Assembly (NCBI RefSeq): GCF_014198245.1
Contig: NZ_JACIHE010000001.1
Location: 1 to 64,000 of the forward strand
Direction of reading: 5' to 3'
DNA: 64,000 bases
DNA from: Bradyrhizobium sp. cir1
Lineage (GTDB): Bacteria > Pseudomonadota > Alphaproteobacteria > Rhizobiales > Xanthobacteraceae
In this document: in pieces, positions 32,192 to 42,499 of the stretch
How positions within the stretch are numbered: position 1 is the stretch's first letter
Layout of the letters: every line of letters starts with the position of its first letter
The notes under the pieces: generated by a model
The model's database searches: none
Seen by the model: only the letters and a program-made list of their open reading frames with translations
Told to the model about the DNA's origin: nothing
Translations under genes and position numbers: made by a program

Positions 32192-32686
32192 ATGGGTATC
32201 AACATCAACGCCACTGCACGCTCGCTTCTGCTGTCGGAATTCGTCTCGGCGTTCTTCCTCGCCATGCGCTATTTCTTCCAGCCGAAGCCGACGCTGAACT
32301 ATCCGTTCGAGAAGGGCCCGATCTCGCCCCGCTTCCGCGGCGAGCATGCGCTGCGCCGCTATCCGAACGGCGAAGAGCGCTGCATCGCCTGCAAGCTGTG
32401 CGAAGCGGTCTGCCCCGCGCAGGCCATCACCATCGAGGCCGGCCCGCGCCGCAACGACGGCACCCGGCGCACCGTGCGCTACGACATCGACATGGTGAAG
32501 TGCATCTATTGCGGCCTCTGCCAGGAGGCCTGTCCGGTCGACGCCATCGTCGAAGGTCCGAACTTCGAGTTCGCGACCGAGACCCGCGAGGAACTGTTCT
32601 ATGACAAGGCCAAGCTGCTCGCCAACGGCGATCGCTGGGAACGCGAGATCGCGAAAGCGATCGAGCTCGACGCGCCGTACCGGTGA
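32192..32686 (+). CDS. nuoI: NADH-quinone oxidoreductase subunit I (clusters N6a/N6b)
   Basis: A 164-residue ferredoxin-like subunit with two 4Fe-4S motifs, [12 protein letters not shown] and [12 protein letters not shown], carrying N6a and N6b. The N-terminal amphipathic region [23 protein letters not shown] anchors it to the membrane arm. The start at 32192 (MGINI) lies nine bases after nuoH. Longer frames begin inside nuoH and are rejected. Confidence 0.97.
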   Translation: MGININATARSLLLSEFVSAFFLAMRYFFQPKPTLNYPFEKGPISPRFRGEHALRRYPNGEERCIACKLCEAVCPAQAITIEAGPRRNDGTRRTVRYDIDMVKCIYCGLCQEACPVDAIVEGPNFEFATETREELFYDKAKLLANGDRWEREIAKAIELDAPYR

Positions 32687-32695
32687 GGTGAGGGC

Positions 32696-33334
32696 ATGAT
32701 CCTTCCCGCGCTGTTTTTCTATCTCTTCGCCGGCATCTGCGTTGCCTCGGCCGTGATGGTGATTGTCTCGCGCAATCCCGTGCACTCCGTGCTGTACCTG
32801 ATCCTGGCCTTCGTCAACGCCTCCGGCCTGTTCGTGCTGATGGGCGCCGAGTTCCTCGGCATGATGCTGATCGTCGTCTATGTCGGCGCGGTCGCGGTGC
32901 TGTTCCTGTTCGTGATCATGATGCTCGACGTCGACTTCCTCGAGCTGCGCGAGGGCTTCATCGAGTACCTGCCGGTGGGCCTCGTCATCGGCGGCATCTT
33001 CATGTTCGAACTGCTGCTCACCGTCGGCTTCTGGGTCATCAACCCCGGCGTCGCCAAGACGATCACGGCGGCGATCCCGGCCAACGTTTCCAACACCGAG
33101 GCGCTCGGCCTCGTGCTCTATACGAAGTACATCCACTACTTCCAGCTCGCGGGCATGGTGCTGCTGGTCGCCATGATCGGCGCCATCGTGCTGACGCTGC
33201 GGCACAAGGCGAACGTGAAACGGCAGGACATCAACGTTCAGAACGCGCGCACGCCTGAGATGGCGATGGCGATGCGCAAGGTGGCGCCGGGGCAGGGGCT
33301 CTCGGATGCCGATGTGGCGGAGTGGGTGAAATGA
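32696..33334 (+). CDS. nuoJ: NADH-quinone oxidoreductase subunit J
   Basis: A 212-residue membrane subunit with five TM segments. The conserved third helix reads [26 protein letters not shown], the helix that changes between alpha and pi form in complex I. The C-terminal hydrophilic tail ([15 protein letters not shown]) is of usual length. The TGA overlaps nuoK (ATGA). Confidence 0.95.
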   Translation: MILPALFFYLFAGICVASAVMVIVSRNPVHSVLYLILAFVNASGLFVLMGAEFLGMMLIVVYVGAVAVLFLFVIMMLDVDFLELREGFIEYLPVGLVIGGIFMFELLLTVGFWVINPGVAKTITAAIPANVSNTEALGLVLYTKYIHYFQLAGMVLLVAMIGAIVLTLRHKANVKRQDINVQNARTPEMAMAMRKVAPGQGLSDADVAEWVK

Positions 33335-33639
33335 CGATCGGGCTCGGACATTATCTGGCGGTCGGCGCGATCCTGTTCACGCTCGGGATCCTCGGCATCT
33401 TCCTGAACCGCAAGAACATCATCGTCATTCTGATGTCGATCGAGCTGATCCTGCTCTCGGTCAACATCAACCTCGTGGCGTTCTCGACCTTCCTCGGCGA
33501 CATCGTCGGCCAGGTCTTCGCGCTTCTGGTGCTGACTGTTGCGGCCGCTGAAGCCGCGATCGGTCTCGCCATCCTGGTGGTCTATTTCCGCAACCGCGGC
33601 TCGATCGCGGTTGAGGACGTCAATCTGATGAAGGGCTGA
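33331..33639 (+). CDS. nuoK: NADH-quinone oxidoreductase subunit K
   Basis: A 102-residue three-helix membrane subunit of the MrpC type. It contains the buried glutamates in [18 protein letters not shown] and [22 protein letters not shown], which are part of the proton path. It overlaps nuoJ by four bases, and nuoL follows after eight. Confidence 0.96.
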   Translation: MTIGLGHYLAVGAILFTLGILGIFLNRKNIIVILMSIELILLSVNINLVAFSTFLGDIVGQVFALLVLTVAAAEAAIGLAILVVYFRNRGSIAVEDVNLMKG

Positions 33640-33647
33640 GCTCTCAA

Positions 33648-35747
33648 ATGGTTCAGGCAATCGTTTTCCTGCCTCTGCTGGGCGCCATTCTGGCCGGCCT
33701 GATCTCGCTGGTCGGCGCGCATGCCCGCAACCCCTCGGGCGACGAGGTCGAGCATCACGGCGACCACGGTCACGGCGCGCACGCCCATGCGTCCGATACG
33801 ATCAACGAGGATGCCTCCGTTATCCACGAGAGCCACCACGAGCCCGGCGACGGCCATGACGGCCACGGCCCGGTCGAGCCGGCGGCGGCGGGCTCGCGCG
33901 GCGCCGAGCTGATCACGACGGGTCTGCTGTTCGTCGCGGCGGCGCTGTCCTGGATGACGCTGGTCGATGTCGGCTTCATGCACCATGACGCCCGCATCCA
34001 GCTGCTGCCTTTCATCTTCTCCGGCGACCTCCAGGTCTGGTGGACGCTGCGCGTCGACACGCTCACCGCCGTGATGCTGGTGGTGGTGACGACCGTGTCC
34101 TCGCTCGTGCACCTCTATTCCATCGGCTACATGGACGAGGATCCGTACCGGCCTCGCTTCTTCGGCTATCTCAGCCTGTTCACCTTCGCCATGCTGATGC
34201 TGGTGACCGCGGACAACCTGGTCCAGCTGTTCTTCGGCTGGGAAGGCGTGGGTCTGGCCAGCTACCTGCTGATCGGCTTCTGGTACCAGAAGCCGTCGGC
34301 GAATGCGGCGGCCATCAAGGCCTTCGTGGTCAACCGCGTCGGCGATTTCGGCTTCGCGCTCGGCATCTTCGCGGTCTTCATGTTGGCCGGCTCGACCGAT
34401 TTCGAGACCATCTTCCATGCCGCACCCGGTCTCACCGGCAAGACCATCAACTTCCTCGGCTGGCACGCCGACGCGCTGACCCTGACCTGCCTGCTGCTGT
34501 TCATGGGCGCGATGGGCAAGTCGGCGCAGTTCTTGCTGCACACCTGGTTGCCGGACGCGATGGAAGGCCCGACCCCGGTCTCGGCGCTGATCCACGCCGC
34601 GACCATGGTTACCGCAGGCGTCTTCATGGTGGCGCGCCTGTCGCCGCTGTTCGAGCTCGCCCCGACCGCCCAGGCTGTTGTGATGTTCTTCGGCGCCACC
34701 ACGGCGTTCTTCGCGGCCACGATCGGCCTCGTCCAGAACGACATCAAGCGCATCGTCGCCTACTCGACCTGTTCGCAGCTGGGCTACATGTTCGTGGCGA
34801 TGGGAGCAGGGGCCTATTCGGTCGGCATGTTCCACCTGTTCACGCACGCCTTCTTCAAGGCGCTGCTGTTCCTAGGCTCCGGCTCGGTGATCTACGCGAT
34901 GCACCACGAGCAGGACATCCGCAACATGGGCGGCCTCTGGCGCAAGATCCCCTACACCTATGCGGTGATGGTGGTCGGCACGCTGGCGCTGACCGGCTTC
35001 CCGCTCACCGCCGGCTACTTCTCCAAGGACGCGATCATCGAGTCCGCCTACGCCTCGCACAATCCGTTCGGGGTGTACGGCTTCCTGATGACGGTCGTCG
35101 CCGCCGGCCTGACCTCGTTCTACTCCTGGCGCCTGATCTTCAAGACGTTCCACGGCGAGCCGCATGACGAGCATCATTACGAAGCCGCGCATGAGGCCCC
35201 CCTCTGGATCCTGATCCCGATCGGCGTGCTCGCGGTCGGCTCGTTCGTCGCGGGTCTGCCGTTCAAGGAGCTGTTCGCCGGCCACGGCGTCGAGGAGTTC
35301 TTCCGCGAGTCCGTGAAGATGAACCCGCACATCATCGAGGAGATGCACCACATCCCCGAGACCATCGCCTTCCTGCCGACGGTGATGATGGTGCTGGGCT
35401 TCCTCGTCTCGTACCTGTTCTACATCCGCCGGCCCTACATCCCCGTTCGGCTCGCTCAAGAGCAGCCGATGCTGTACCAGTTCCTGCTCAACAAATGGTA
35501 CTTCGACGAGCTCTACGACGTCATCTTCGTTCGTCCGGCGAAGTGGATCGGCTATCAGCTCTGGAAGAAGGGCGACGGCTTCGTCATCGACGGCTTCGGG
35601 CCCGATGGCGTCTCCGCCCGCGTGCTGGACGTCACCCGCAACGTCGTGAAGATCCAGACCGGCTATCTCTATCATTATGCATTCGCCATGCTGATCGGTG
35701 CCGCCGGCCTGATCACCTGGTTCATGTTCGGCTTTGGAGGCCAGTAA
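33648..35747 (+). CDS. nuoL: NADH-quinone oxidoreductase subunit L with a His-rich insertion
   Basis: A 699-residue antiporter-like proton-pumping subunit. Core motifs are [55 protein letters not shown] and [15 protein letters not shown], followed by the long lateral helix region. Between TM1 (residues 3-24) and TM2 (about 86-103) there is an insertion with eleven His between residues 36 and 73 ([16 protein letters not shown], then [16 protein letters not shown]). E. coli NuoL has only a short loop there. The reading frame and codon use continue smoothly across it, so it is not an error. Function unknown; metal binding is a guess. Confidence 0.95.
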   Translation: MVQAIVFLPLLGAILAGLISLVGAHARNPSGDEVEHHGDHGHGAHAHASDTINEDASVIHESHHEPGDGHDGHGPVEPAAAGSRGAELITTGLLFVAAALSWMTLVDVGFMHHDARIQLLPFIFSGDLQVWWTLRVDTLTAVMLVVVTTVSSLVHLYSIGYMDEDPYRPRFFGYLSLFTFAMLMLVTADNLVQLFFGWEGVGLASYLLIGFWYQKPSANAAAIKAFVVNRVGDFGFALGIFAVFMLAGSTDFETIFHAAPGLTGKTINFLGWHADALTLTCLLLFMGAMGKSAQFLLHTWLPDAMEGPTPVSALIHAATMVTAGVFMVARLSPLFELAPTAQAVVMFFGATTAFFAATIGLVQNDIKRIVAYSTCSQLGYMFVAMGAGAYSVGMFHLFTHAFFKALLFLGSGSVIYAMHHEQDIRNMGGLWRKIPYTYAVMVVGTLALTGFPLTAGYFSKDAIIESAYASHNPFGVYGFLMTVVAAGLTSFYSWRLIFKTFHGEPHDEHHYEAAHEAPLWILIPIGVLAVGSFVAGLPFKELFAGHGVEEFFRESVKMNPHIIEEMHHIPETIAFLPTVMMVLGFLVSYLFYIRRPYIPVRLAQEQPMLYQFLLNKWYFDELYDVIFVRPAKWIGYQLWKKGDGFVIDGFGPDGVSARVLDVTRNVVKIQTGYLYHYAFAMLIGAAGLITWFMFGFGGQ

Positions 35748-37256
35748 ATGACAACCTGGCCCATTCTTTCGGTCACGACGTTCCTGCCGGTGGTCGGCGC
35801 GCTGATCGTCTATCTCAGCCGCGGCGATGACGAGGCGGCCAAGCGCAATTCGCGCTGGATCGCGCTTTGGACCACGCTGATCACCTTCGCGGTGTCGGTG
35901 CTCCTGGTCATGCGCTTCGACCCCAGCAGCGCCGACTTCCAGTTCGTCGAGAAGGCGAGCTGGCTCGCCACCGGCATTACCTACCACATGGGCGTCGACG
36001 GCATTTCGCTGCCCTTCGTGATCCTGACCACCGCCCTGATGCCGTTCTGCATCATCGCGAGCTGGAAGGCGATCACCAACCGCGTCCGCGAATACATGAT
36101 GGCGTTCCTGATCCTGGAAACGCTGATGGTCGGCACCTTCTGCGCGCTCGATCTCGTGCTGTTCTACCTGTTCTTCGAAGGCGGCCTGATCCCGATGTTC
36201 CTGATCATCGGCGTCTGGGGCGGTCCGCGCCGGGTGTATGCCTCGTTCAAGTTCTTCCTCTACACGCTGCTCGGCTCGGTCTTGATGCTGCTCGCCATCA
36301 TGGCGCTGTACTGGAACGGCGGCACCACGGACATTCCGGCCCTGATGCACACTGCCGTGCCGCGGTCCTTGCAGACCTGGGCCTGGCTTGCCTTCTTCGC
36401 CTCCTTCGCGGTGAAGATGCCGATGTGGCCGGTGCACACCTGGCTGCCCGATGCGCACGTCGAGGCGCCGACCGCGGGCTCCGTGGTCCTCGCCGCGATC
36501 CTGCTGAAGATGGGCGGCTATGGCTTCCTGCGCTTCTCGCTGCCGATGTTCCCGCTGGCCTCGCACGACTTCGCGCCGCTGATCTTTACGCTCTCGACCA
36601 TCGCCATCATCTACACCTCGCTGGTGGCCCTGATGCAGGAGGACATGAAGAAGCTGATCGCTTACTCGTCAGTGGCGCATATGGGCTTCGTCACCATGGG
36701 CATCTTCGCGGGCACCATGCAGGGTGTCGCCGGCGGCGTGTTCCAGATGATCTCGCACGGCATCGTCTCCGGCGCGCTGTTCCTCTGCGTCGGCATTGTC
36801 TACGACCGCCTGCACACCCGCGAGATCGCGGCCTATGGCGGCCTCGTCAACCGGATGCCGCTCTATGCGATGACCTTCATGGTCTTCACGATGGCCAATG
36901 TCGGTCTGCCCGGAACGAGCGGCTTCGTCGGCGAGTTCATGACGCTGCTCGGCACCTTCAAGGTCTCGATCCCGACCGCGTTCTTCGCCAGCTTCGGCGT
37001 GATCCTCTCGGCGTGCTACGCGCTGTGGCTCTACCGCAAGGTGGTGTTCGGGGCGCTGGTCAAGCCGTCGCTGATGAGCATGAAGGATCTCACCTTGCGC
37101 GAATGCGTGACGCTGTTCCCGATGATCGCGCTGACGATCCTGTTCGGCGTCTATCCGAAGCCGGTGCTCGACATGTCGGCCGCCTCGGTCCAGCAACTCG
37201 TCAACAATTACAACTCCGCTGTGACGGCCGTGAAGGCCGCCGCACTGCTCCAGTGA
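35748..37256 (+). CDS. nuoM: NADH-quinone oxidoreductase subunit M
   Basis: A 502-residue antiporter-like proton-pumping subunit of 14 TM segments. Motifs are [50 protein letters not shown] and [14 protein letters not shown]. The ATG follows the nuoL TAA directly with no gap. nuoN starts 22 bases after its stop. Confidence 0.96.
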   Translation: MTTWPILSVTTFLPVVGALIVYLSRGDDEAAKRNSRWIALWTTLITFAVSVLLVMRFDPSSADFQFVEKASWLATGITYHMGVDGISLPFVILTTALMPFCIIASWKAITNRVREYMMAFLILETLMVGTFCALDLVLFYLFFEGGLIPMFLIIGVWGGPRRVYASFKFFLYTLLGSVLMLLAIMALYWNGGTTDIPALMHTAVPRSLQTWAWLAFFASFAVKMPMWPVHTWLPDAHVEAPTAGSVVLAAILLKMGGYGFLRFSLPMFPLASHDFAPLIFTLSTIAIIYTSLVALMQEDMKKLIAYSSVAHMGFVTMGIFAGTMQGVAGGVFQMISHGIVSGALFLCVGIVYDRLHTREIAAYGGLVNRMPLYAMTFMVFTMANVGLPGTSGFVGEFMTLLGTFKVSIPTAFFASFGVILSACYALWLYRKVVFGALVKPSLMSMKDLTLRECVTLFPMIALTILFGVYPKPVLDMSAASVQQLVNNYNSAVTAVKAAALLQ

Positions 37257-37278
37257 TCGGGCAGGTCAGGATATCGCC

Positions 37279-38715
37279 ATGAGCTTTTCGACTGCAGGTT
37301 ATCAACTGGCGCCGGTGCTGCCCGAGCTCGTGCTCGCGGTCGGCGCCATGGCGCTTCTGATGCTCGGGGCCTATCGCGGGCAGGGGACGACCAGGACCGT
37401 CACCTCGCTGGCGGTCCTGCTGCTGGTCGTGGTCGGCGTGCTCGTCTACGCCCAGCCCGCGGGCAAGCAGGTGACCTTCGGCGGCAGCTTCATCGTCGAC
37501 GACTTCGCGCGCTTCATGAAGATCCTGGCCCTGATCGGCTCGGCGGTGACGCTGGTGCTGTCGACCGAGTTCCTGTCCGATCCGTCGCGCCGCATCTTCG
37601 AGTATTCGATCCTGGTGCTGCTCTCGACGCTCGGCATGATGGTGCTGATTTCGGCCGGCGATTTGATCTCGCTGTATCTCGGCCTCGAGCTGATGTCGCT
37701 GGCGCTCTATGTCGTCGCCGCCTCGAACCGCGACAACGCCAAGTCGACCGAAGCCGGCCTGAAGTATTTTGTGCTGGGCGCGCTGTCCTCGGGCATGCTG
37801 CTCTACGGCGCCTCGCTGATCTACGGCTTCACCGGCACCGTGAGCTTCACCGGCATCGCTACCGCCGTGACGGCCGCGAATGTCGGCCTGGTGTTCGGCC
37901 TCGTCTTCCTGCTCGCCGGCCTCTGCTTCAAGATCTCGGTGGTGCCGTTCCACATGTGGACGCCCGACGTCTACGAGGGCGCGCCGACGCCGGTGACCGC
38001 CTTCTTCGCGTCCGCGCCGAAGGTCGCTGCGCTCGCCGTCTTGACCCGCGTCACGCTCACCGCCTTCCCCGGGATCGTCTCGCAGTGGCAGCAGATCCTG
38101 GTGTTCGTCTCGATCGCCTCGATGGCGCTCGGTGCCTTCGCGGCGATCGGCCAGAGCAACATCAAGCGCCTGATGGCCTATTCCTCGATCGGCCACATGG
38201 GCTTCGCCCTGGTCGGTCTTGCTTCCGGCACGGTCGAGGGCGCGCAGGGCGTCTTGATGTACATCGTGATCTATGTCGCGATGACGCTCGGTTCGTTCTC
38301 GATCATCCTCGCCATGAAGCGCAACGGCCAGGCCGTCGAGCAGATCAGCGATTTCGCGGGCCTGTCGCGGACCAACCCGCTGCTCGCCTTCATGTTCGCG
38401 ATGCTGCTGTTCTCGCTCGCCGGCATTCCGCCGCTCGCCGGCTTCTTCGCCAAGTGGTACGTCTTCGTCGCCGCCATCAAGGCGAACCTGTTCACGCTCG
38501 CCGTCATCGGCGTGCTGACCAGCGTCGTCGGCGCCTACTACTATCTCGCCATCGTCAAGACGATGTACTTCGACGAGCCGGCCGGCCAGGTCGACCCGGT
38601 GCGTGTCGAGGTGAGGACGGTGCTCGCGGTCGCGGGCGTGTTCAACATCCTGTTCGCGCTGTTTGCGGGTCCCGTGGTGAGCGTCGCCTCCGCCGCGGCA
38701 AAGTCGCTGTTCTAG
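37279..38715 (+). CDS. nuoN: NADH-quinone oxidoreductase subunit N
   Basis: A 478-residue antiporter-like proton-pumping subunit and the last nuo gene. Motifs are [63 protein letters not shown] and [20 protein letters not shown]. One base separates its TAG from the birA ATG, so the transcript probably continues. Confidence 0.96.
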   Translation: MSFSTAGYQLAPVLPELVLAVGAMALLMLGAYRGQGTTRTVTSLAVLLLVVVGVLVYAQPAGKQVTFGGSFIVDDFARFMKILALIGSAVTLVLSTEFLSDPSRRIFEYSILVLLSTLGMMVLISAGDLISLYLGLELMSLALYVVAASNRDNAKSTEAGLKYFVLGALSSGMLLYGASLIYGFTGTVSFTGIATAVTAANVGLVFGLVFLLAGLCFKISVVPFHMWTPDVYEGAPTPVTAFFASAPKVAALAVLTRVTLTAFPGIVSQWQQILVFVSIASMALGAFAAIGQSNIKRLMAYSSIGHMGFALVGLASGTVEGAQGVLMYIVIYVAMTLGSFSIILAMKRNGQAVEQISDFAGLSRTNPLLAFMFAMLLFSLAGIPPLAGFFAKWYVFVAAIKANLFTLAVIGVLTSVVGAYYYLAIVKTMYFDEPAGQVDPVRVEVRTVLAVAGVFNILFALFAGPVVSVASAAAKSLF

Positions 38716-38716
38716 G

Positions 38717-39523
38717 ATGGGGTTCGCGCTCGGTCCTCGCGCACTCTCGGCGGGCTACAAGCTCGCGGCTTTCGAACGGACCGGCTCGACCAATACCGAC
38801 GCGATCGAGCACGCCAGGGCCGGCGAACGCGGCCCGATGTGGTTCGTCACATCGGAGCAGACCGCCGGCCGCGGCCGCCGCCAGCGCCCCTGGATCGCCC
38901 CGAAGGGCAATCTCGCCGCCAGCGTCCTCGAGGTCCTCGACATCGCACCAGCGGTTGCCGCCACCATCGGGTTTGCGGCGGGGCTCGCGGAGGAGGCCGC
39001 CCTGGAGAAGGTCAGCCTCGAGGCCGCGCTGCGCCTCGGCGAGGGCCGGCCCAGATACGCGCTGAAATGGCCGAACGACGTCCTCGCCAACGGCAAGAAG
39101 CTGGTCGGCATCGGCCTGGAGGCGGAGGCGGTCGGCGACCGCCTTGCCGTCGTCGTCGGCATCGGCACCAACGTCGTCGCAGCGCCCGAGGGCACGCCGA
39201 CGCCCGCCGTGTCGCTCGCAGCCCTCGGCGTCCAGATCAGCGCGGAGGAGCTGTTTACGGCCCTGTCGGACGCCTGGGTCGAGTTCCGTGGCATATGGGA
39301 CAATGGCCGCGGCTTTGCCGATATCCGTAAACTGTGGCTCGAGCGCGCCGCTGGTCTCGGCGAGCGGGTCGCGATCCATACGGGGACGACGACGCTGGAA
39401 GGCATTTTCGACACCATCGATGACACCGGCTGCCTGATCGTCCGCACCGCGGAGGGCCGGCGCGTGCCGGTGGCAGCCGGCGAAGTGTTCTTCGGCCCGG
39501 CCCGCTCGGTGGGGGCTGCTTGA
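38717..39523 (+). CDS. birA: biotin-[acetyl-CoA-carboxylase] ligase
   Basis: A 268-residue cytoplasmic enzyme that attaches biotin to the carrier lysine of carboxylases through biotinyl-AMP. The catalytic motif GRGRRQRPWIAPKGNL and LKWPNDVLANGKKLVGIGLE are present, and the C-terminal SH3-like domain contains GTTTLEGIFDTIDDTGCLIV. There is no N-terminal helix-turn-helix, so it is a mono-functional (group I) ligase, not a repressor. It is placed directly behind nuoN and overlaps the RNase J gene by one base (TGATG). Confidence 0.93.
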   Translation: MGFALGPRALSAGYKLAAFERTGSTNTDAIEHARAGERGPMWFVTSEQTAGRGRRQRPWIAPKGNLAASVLEVLDIAPAVAATIGFAAGLAEEAALEKVSLEAALRLGEGRPRYALKWPNDVLANGKKLVGIGLEAEAVGDRLAVVVGIGTNVVAAPEGTPTPAVSLAALGVQISAEELFTALSDAWVEFRGIWDNGRGFADIRKLWLERAAGLGERVAIHTGTTTLEGIFDTIDDTGCLIVRTAEGRRVPVAAGEVFFGPARSVGAA

Positions 39524-41193
39524 TGGCGAGGCCCGACGAACTGGTGTTTGCGCCGCTCGGCGGCGTCGGCGAGATCGGCATGAACCTGTCGATCTATGGC
39601 CTGGGCAACCGTCACCAGCGTTCTTGGCTGGCGGTCGATCTCGGCGTGTCCTTCGGCGACGAGGAGCATTTGCCCGGCATCGACCTGATCATGCCCGACA
39701 TCAGCTTCCTGGAGAAGGAACGCAAGAACCTGATGGGCCTCGTGCTGACGCACGCCCATGAGGATCATTTTGGCGCCATCATCGATCTCTGGCCGAAGCT
39801 GAAATGCCCGATCTACGCCACGAAATTCAGCGCCGCGCTGTTCGAGGCCAAATGCGCCGCCGAGCGCAATGCGCCAGAGATTCCGGTCACCGTGGTCCCG
39901 TCGGGCGGCCGGGTCGATATCGGCCCGTTCAACGTCGAGTTCATTCCGGTCGCGCACTCGATTCCAGAAGCGCATGCGCTCGCGATCCACACCGAAGCCG
40001 GCATCGTGCTGCACACCGGCGACTGGAAGATCGACCCGACCCCGACGCTGGGAGCGCCGACCGACGAGAAGCGGCTGCGCGAGCTCGGCGAGGAGGGCGT
40101 GCTCGCCCTGATCGGCGATTCCACCAATGCCGTGCGCGACGGCCGCTCGCCGTCGGAGGCCGAGGTCGCCAAAACCATCATCGATCTCGTCAAATCGGCC
40201 AAGGGCCGCGTCGCGGTCACGACCTTCGCCTCCAACGTCGCCCGCGTGAAGGCCGTCGCTGACGCTGCCAGGGCAGCGGACCGCGAGGTCGTCGTGGTCG
40301 GCCGCGCCATGGAGCGCGTGGTGCAGGTCGCGCGCGAGACCGGCTATCTCGACGGCGTGCAGAATTTCCGCTCGCCCGAGGTCTACGGCCACCTGCCGCA
40401 GGACAAGGTGCTGGCGCTCTGCACCGGCAGCCAGGGCGAGCCGCGCGCCGCGCTGGCGCGCATCGCCAATGACGATCATCCCGAGATCACCCTGAACCGC
40501 GGCGACAGCGTCATCTTCTCCTCGCGCACCATTCCCGGCAACGAGAAGGCCGTCGGCTCGATCATGAACAATCTGGTGCTCCAGGGCGTCGAGATCATCA
40601 CCGACCGCGATGCGCTGGTCCACGTCTCCGGCCATCCGCGCCGCGACGAGCTGCGCGAGCTGATCTCCTGGGTGAAGCCGCAGCTCCTGATCCCCGCCCA
40701 CGGCGAAGCGCTGCACCTGCACGAGCATGCAAAGCTCGCCCGCGCCGCCGGCGTGCCGCGCGTGCTGGTCTGCCGTAACGGCGACCTCGTCAAGCTCGGG
40801 CCCGGCGATCCCGGCATCGTCGGCGAGGTGCCCTCGGGCCGGCTCTACAAGGACGGCACGATCCTGGAGGACTCCAAGTCCCGTGCCGTGGTCGAGCGCC
40901 GCCGCATGGCCTTCTCCGGCTGCGCCTTCGTCGCCATTGCCATGACTGCGCAGGGGGAACTGGCCGACGAACCCGAGGTCGATCTGGTCGGCATCCCCGA
41001 GAAGAACAGGGCGGGCGAGACCTTCGACGACCTCGTCTTCGACGCCGTCATGTCCACGATCGAGGGGCTGCCGAAGGCGCGCCGCCGCGATCCGGACGCG
41101 CTGGCCGAGTCGGTGCGACGCGCCGTCCGGGCTGTCATCAACGAACATTGGGGCAAAAAGCCCCCCTGTCTGGTACACGTCCTGACAGTGTAG
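39523..41193 (+). CDS. rnj: ribonuclease J
   Basis: A 556-residue metallo-beta-lactamase/beta-CASP ribonuclease with 5'-3' exonuclease and endonuclease activity in mRNA decay and rRNA maturation. Visible are the metal motif LTHAHEDHFGAI (about residues 74-85), PVAHSIPEA, LHTGDWKID, GDSTNA, the beta-CASP segment and HVSGHPRRDELRELISWVKP followed by PAHGEALH. ATG at 39523 is used; the preceding TTG in the same frame lies in the birA stop region. This is the alphaproteobacterial RNase J type. Confidence 0.93.
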   Translation: MARPDELVFAPLGGVGEIGMNLSIYGLGNRHQRSWLAVDLGVSFGDEEHLPGIDLIMPDISFLEKERKNLMGLVLTHAHEDHFGAIIDLWPKLKCPIYATKFSAALFEAKCAAERNAPEIPVTVVPSGGRVDIGPFNVEFIPVAHSIPEAHALAIHTEAGIVLHTGDWKIDPTPTLGAPTDEKRLRELGEEGVLALIGDSTNAVRDGRSPSEAEVAKTIIDLVKSAKGRVAVTTFASNVARVKAVADAARAADREVVVVGRAMERVVQVARETGYLDGVQNFRSPEVYGHLPQDKVLALCTGSQGEPRAALARIANDDHPEITLNRGDSVIFSSRTIPGNEKAVGSIMNNLVLQGVEIITDRDALVHVSGHPRRDELRELISWVKPQLLIPAHGEALHLHEHAKLARAAGVPRVLVCRNGDLVKLGPGDPGIVGEVPSGRLYKDGTILEDSKSRAVVERRRMAFSGCAFVAIAMTAQGELADEPEVDLVGIPEKNRAGETFDDLVFDAVMSTIEGLPKARRRDPDALAESVRRAVRAVINEHWGKKPPCLVHVLTV

Positions 41194-41235
41194 AATAGGC
41201 GCGGTCTCCGGATCATGCGCTGAGGGAGAAGAAAC

Positions 41236-41640
41236 ATGCTGGGTCGCCTCAACCATGTCGCGATCGCGACCAAGGACGCCGTCAAGGCCGCAAAGATCTA
41301 CGGTGCGGCATTCGGCGCCCAGATCTCGGAAGCCGTGCCGCTGCCCGAGCACGGCGTCACCACCGTGTTCGCGACACTGCCCAACACCAAGATCGAGTTC
41401 ATCGAGCCGCTCGGCGAAACCTCGCCGATCGCAAAGTTCATCGAGCGCAATCCCGACGGCGGCATCCACCATGTCTGCTACGAGGTCGTCGACATCATCG
41501 TTTCGCGCGACACGCTGGTGAAGGAGGGGGCAAGGGTGCTCGGCGACGGCGTGCCGAAGATCGGCGCCCATGGCAAGCCGGTGCTGTTCCTGCACCCGAA
41601 GGATTTTTCCGGCGCGCTGGTCGAAATCGAGCAGGCGTAA
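41236..41640 (+). CDS. mce: methylmalonyl-CoA epimerase
   Basis: A 134-residue VOC-fold enzyme that interconverts (R)- and (S)-methylmalonyl-CoA in propionyl-CoA metabolism. Metal ligands can be placed in LNHVAIAT (His7), GIHHVCYEV (about residue 77) and ALVEIEQ near the C-terminus. LGETSPIAKFIERNPDGG is diagnostic of the family. GAGGGAGAAG precedes the ATG. The order rnj-mce-DUF1467 on one strand is common in Bradyrhizobium. Confidence 0.93.
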   Translation: MLGRLNHVAIATKDAVKAAKIYGAAFGAQISEAVPLPEHGVTTVFATLPNTKIEFIEPLGETSPIAKFIERNPDGGIHHVCYEVVDIIVSRDTLVKEGARVLGDGVPKIGAHGKPVLFLHPKDFSGALVEIEQA

Positions 41641-41646
41641 GGCCCC

Positions 41647-41922
41647 ATGGCCATCCAGATCTCGACCGCGCTTGCGATCTACTTCGTCATCTGGTGGATC
41701 GCGCTGTTCCTGACGCTGCCGTTCGGCGTGCGCAGCCAGCACGAGGACGGCGTCGGCGCCCCCGGCACCGATCCCGGCGCGCCGATCCTGACGCGGATGG
41801 GGCGCAAGCTGATCTGGACCACGATCATCTCGGCCATCATCTACGGCCTCGGCATGGCGGCTTACCATGCCGGCTATCTCTCGATCGAACGCCTGTCGAA
41901 ATTGATGGGCATGCCGTTTTAG
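41647..41922 (+). CDS. DUF1467 family small membrane protein
   Basis: A 91-residue protein with two TM segments (residues 7-26 and 53-72). Between them is a conserved polar loop with LPFGVRSQHEDGV and PGTDPGAPILTRMGRK. This matches the alphaproteobacterial DUF1467 family, of unknown function, which regularly follows mce. It starts six bases after the mce stop and is probably cotranscribed with it. Confidence 0.88.
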   Translation: MAIQISTALAIYFVIWWIALFLTLPFGVRSQHEDGVGAPGTDPGAPILTRMGRKLIWTTIISAIIYGLGMAAYHAGYLSIERLSKLMGMPF

Positions 41923-41954
41923 AGGTGTAAGGGACGAAGGATATCAACCAAGCT

Positions 41955-42034
41955 CGTCATTGCGAGCGCAGCGAAGCAATCCAGAGTCTTACCGCCGAGG
42001 GATTCTGGATTGCTTCGCTGCGCTCGCAATGACG
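41955..42034. repeat. palindromic intergenic repeat (CGTCATTGCGAG family), well conserved copy
   Basis: The arms CGTCATTGCGAGCGCAGCGAAGCAATCCAGAGTC (41955-41988) and GATTCTGGATTGCTTCGCTG..CGCAATGACG (42001-42034), given here in shortened form, are near-perfect reverse complements around a 12-base loop. It could act as a transcript-end hairpin for the DUF1467 gene. Relatives are at 2414-2500 and 52261-52291. Confidence 0.85.
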
Positions 42035-42064
42035 GCGGAGATAGTTCGTATATTGGGGGAACGA

Positions 42065-42412
42065 ATGACTTTTCAGAGGATCGTCGTCGCGCTTCTGGTG
42101 CTGATCGTCGCCGGGATCAGTGCCATCGGCTATTTCGAATGGAAGATCGCCGTTCAGGCCCGGACGCTGAAGGCGTTCGTCGAGGGCTACGTCTTCAACG
42201 AGGCGGTGATGGCCTGCGAGCAGGCCAGGAGCTCGACGCCCTTCAAGTGGAATGGCGGCAAGAGCACCTCGGTGATCGGCCTGAACTCGGTCAAGCCAGA
42301 CAAATACAACGTCGTCGCCAGTTACACGCTGGTGGCGGATAGCGTCTATTGCGATTACGATCCGATCAAAAGAAAGGCCGAGATCGGCTCGAGCTTCCTG
42401 GAGCGGGAGTAA
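42065..42412 (+). CDS. hypothetical membrane-anchored protein
   Basis: A 115-residue protein with one N-terminal membrane anchor (residues 5-24, RIVVALLVLIVAGISAIGYF) and a soluble, presumably periplasmic domain containing FVEGYVFNEAVMACEQARSS and VADSVYCDYDPIKRKAEIG. Two cysteines could pair. GGGGGA lies four bases before the ATG. I do not recognise the family. The gene stands between two different interspersed repeats. Confidence 0.7.
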   Translation: MTFQRIVVALLVLIVAGISAIGYFEWKIAVQARTLKAFVEGYVFNEAVMACEQARSSTPFKWNGGKSTSVIGLNSVKPDKYNVVASYTLVADSVYCDYDPIKRKAEIGSSFLERE

Positions 42413-42429
42413 CGATCCGGCCATGCCAA

Positions 42430-42475
42430 GCATGATCCGGAAAAGTGCGAAGCGGTTTTCCGAGAAAGATCATGC
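42430..42475. repeat. GCATGATCCGGAAAA-type palindromic repeat
   Basis: GCATGATCCGGAAAAGTG at the left and GGTTTTCCGAGAAAGATCATGC at the right (written in part) form a 46-base imperfect palindrome. I recognise this element as widespread between genes in Rhizobiales genomes. It lies 24 bases before the mtnK start, so it is in the mtnK leader. Confidence 0.8.
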
Positions 42476-42499
42476 CCAAATACGTGGGGTGGGATCGTC

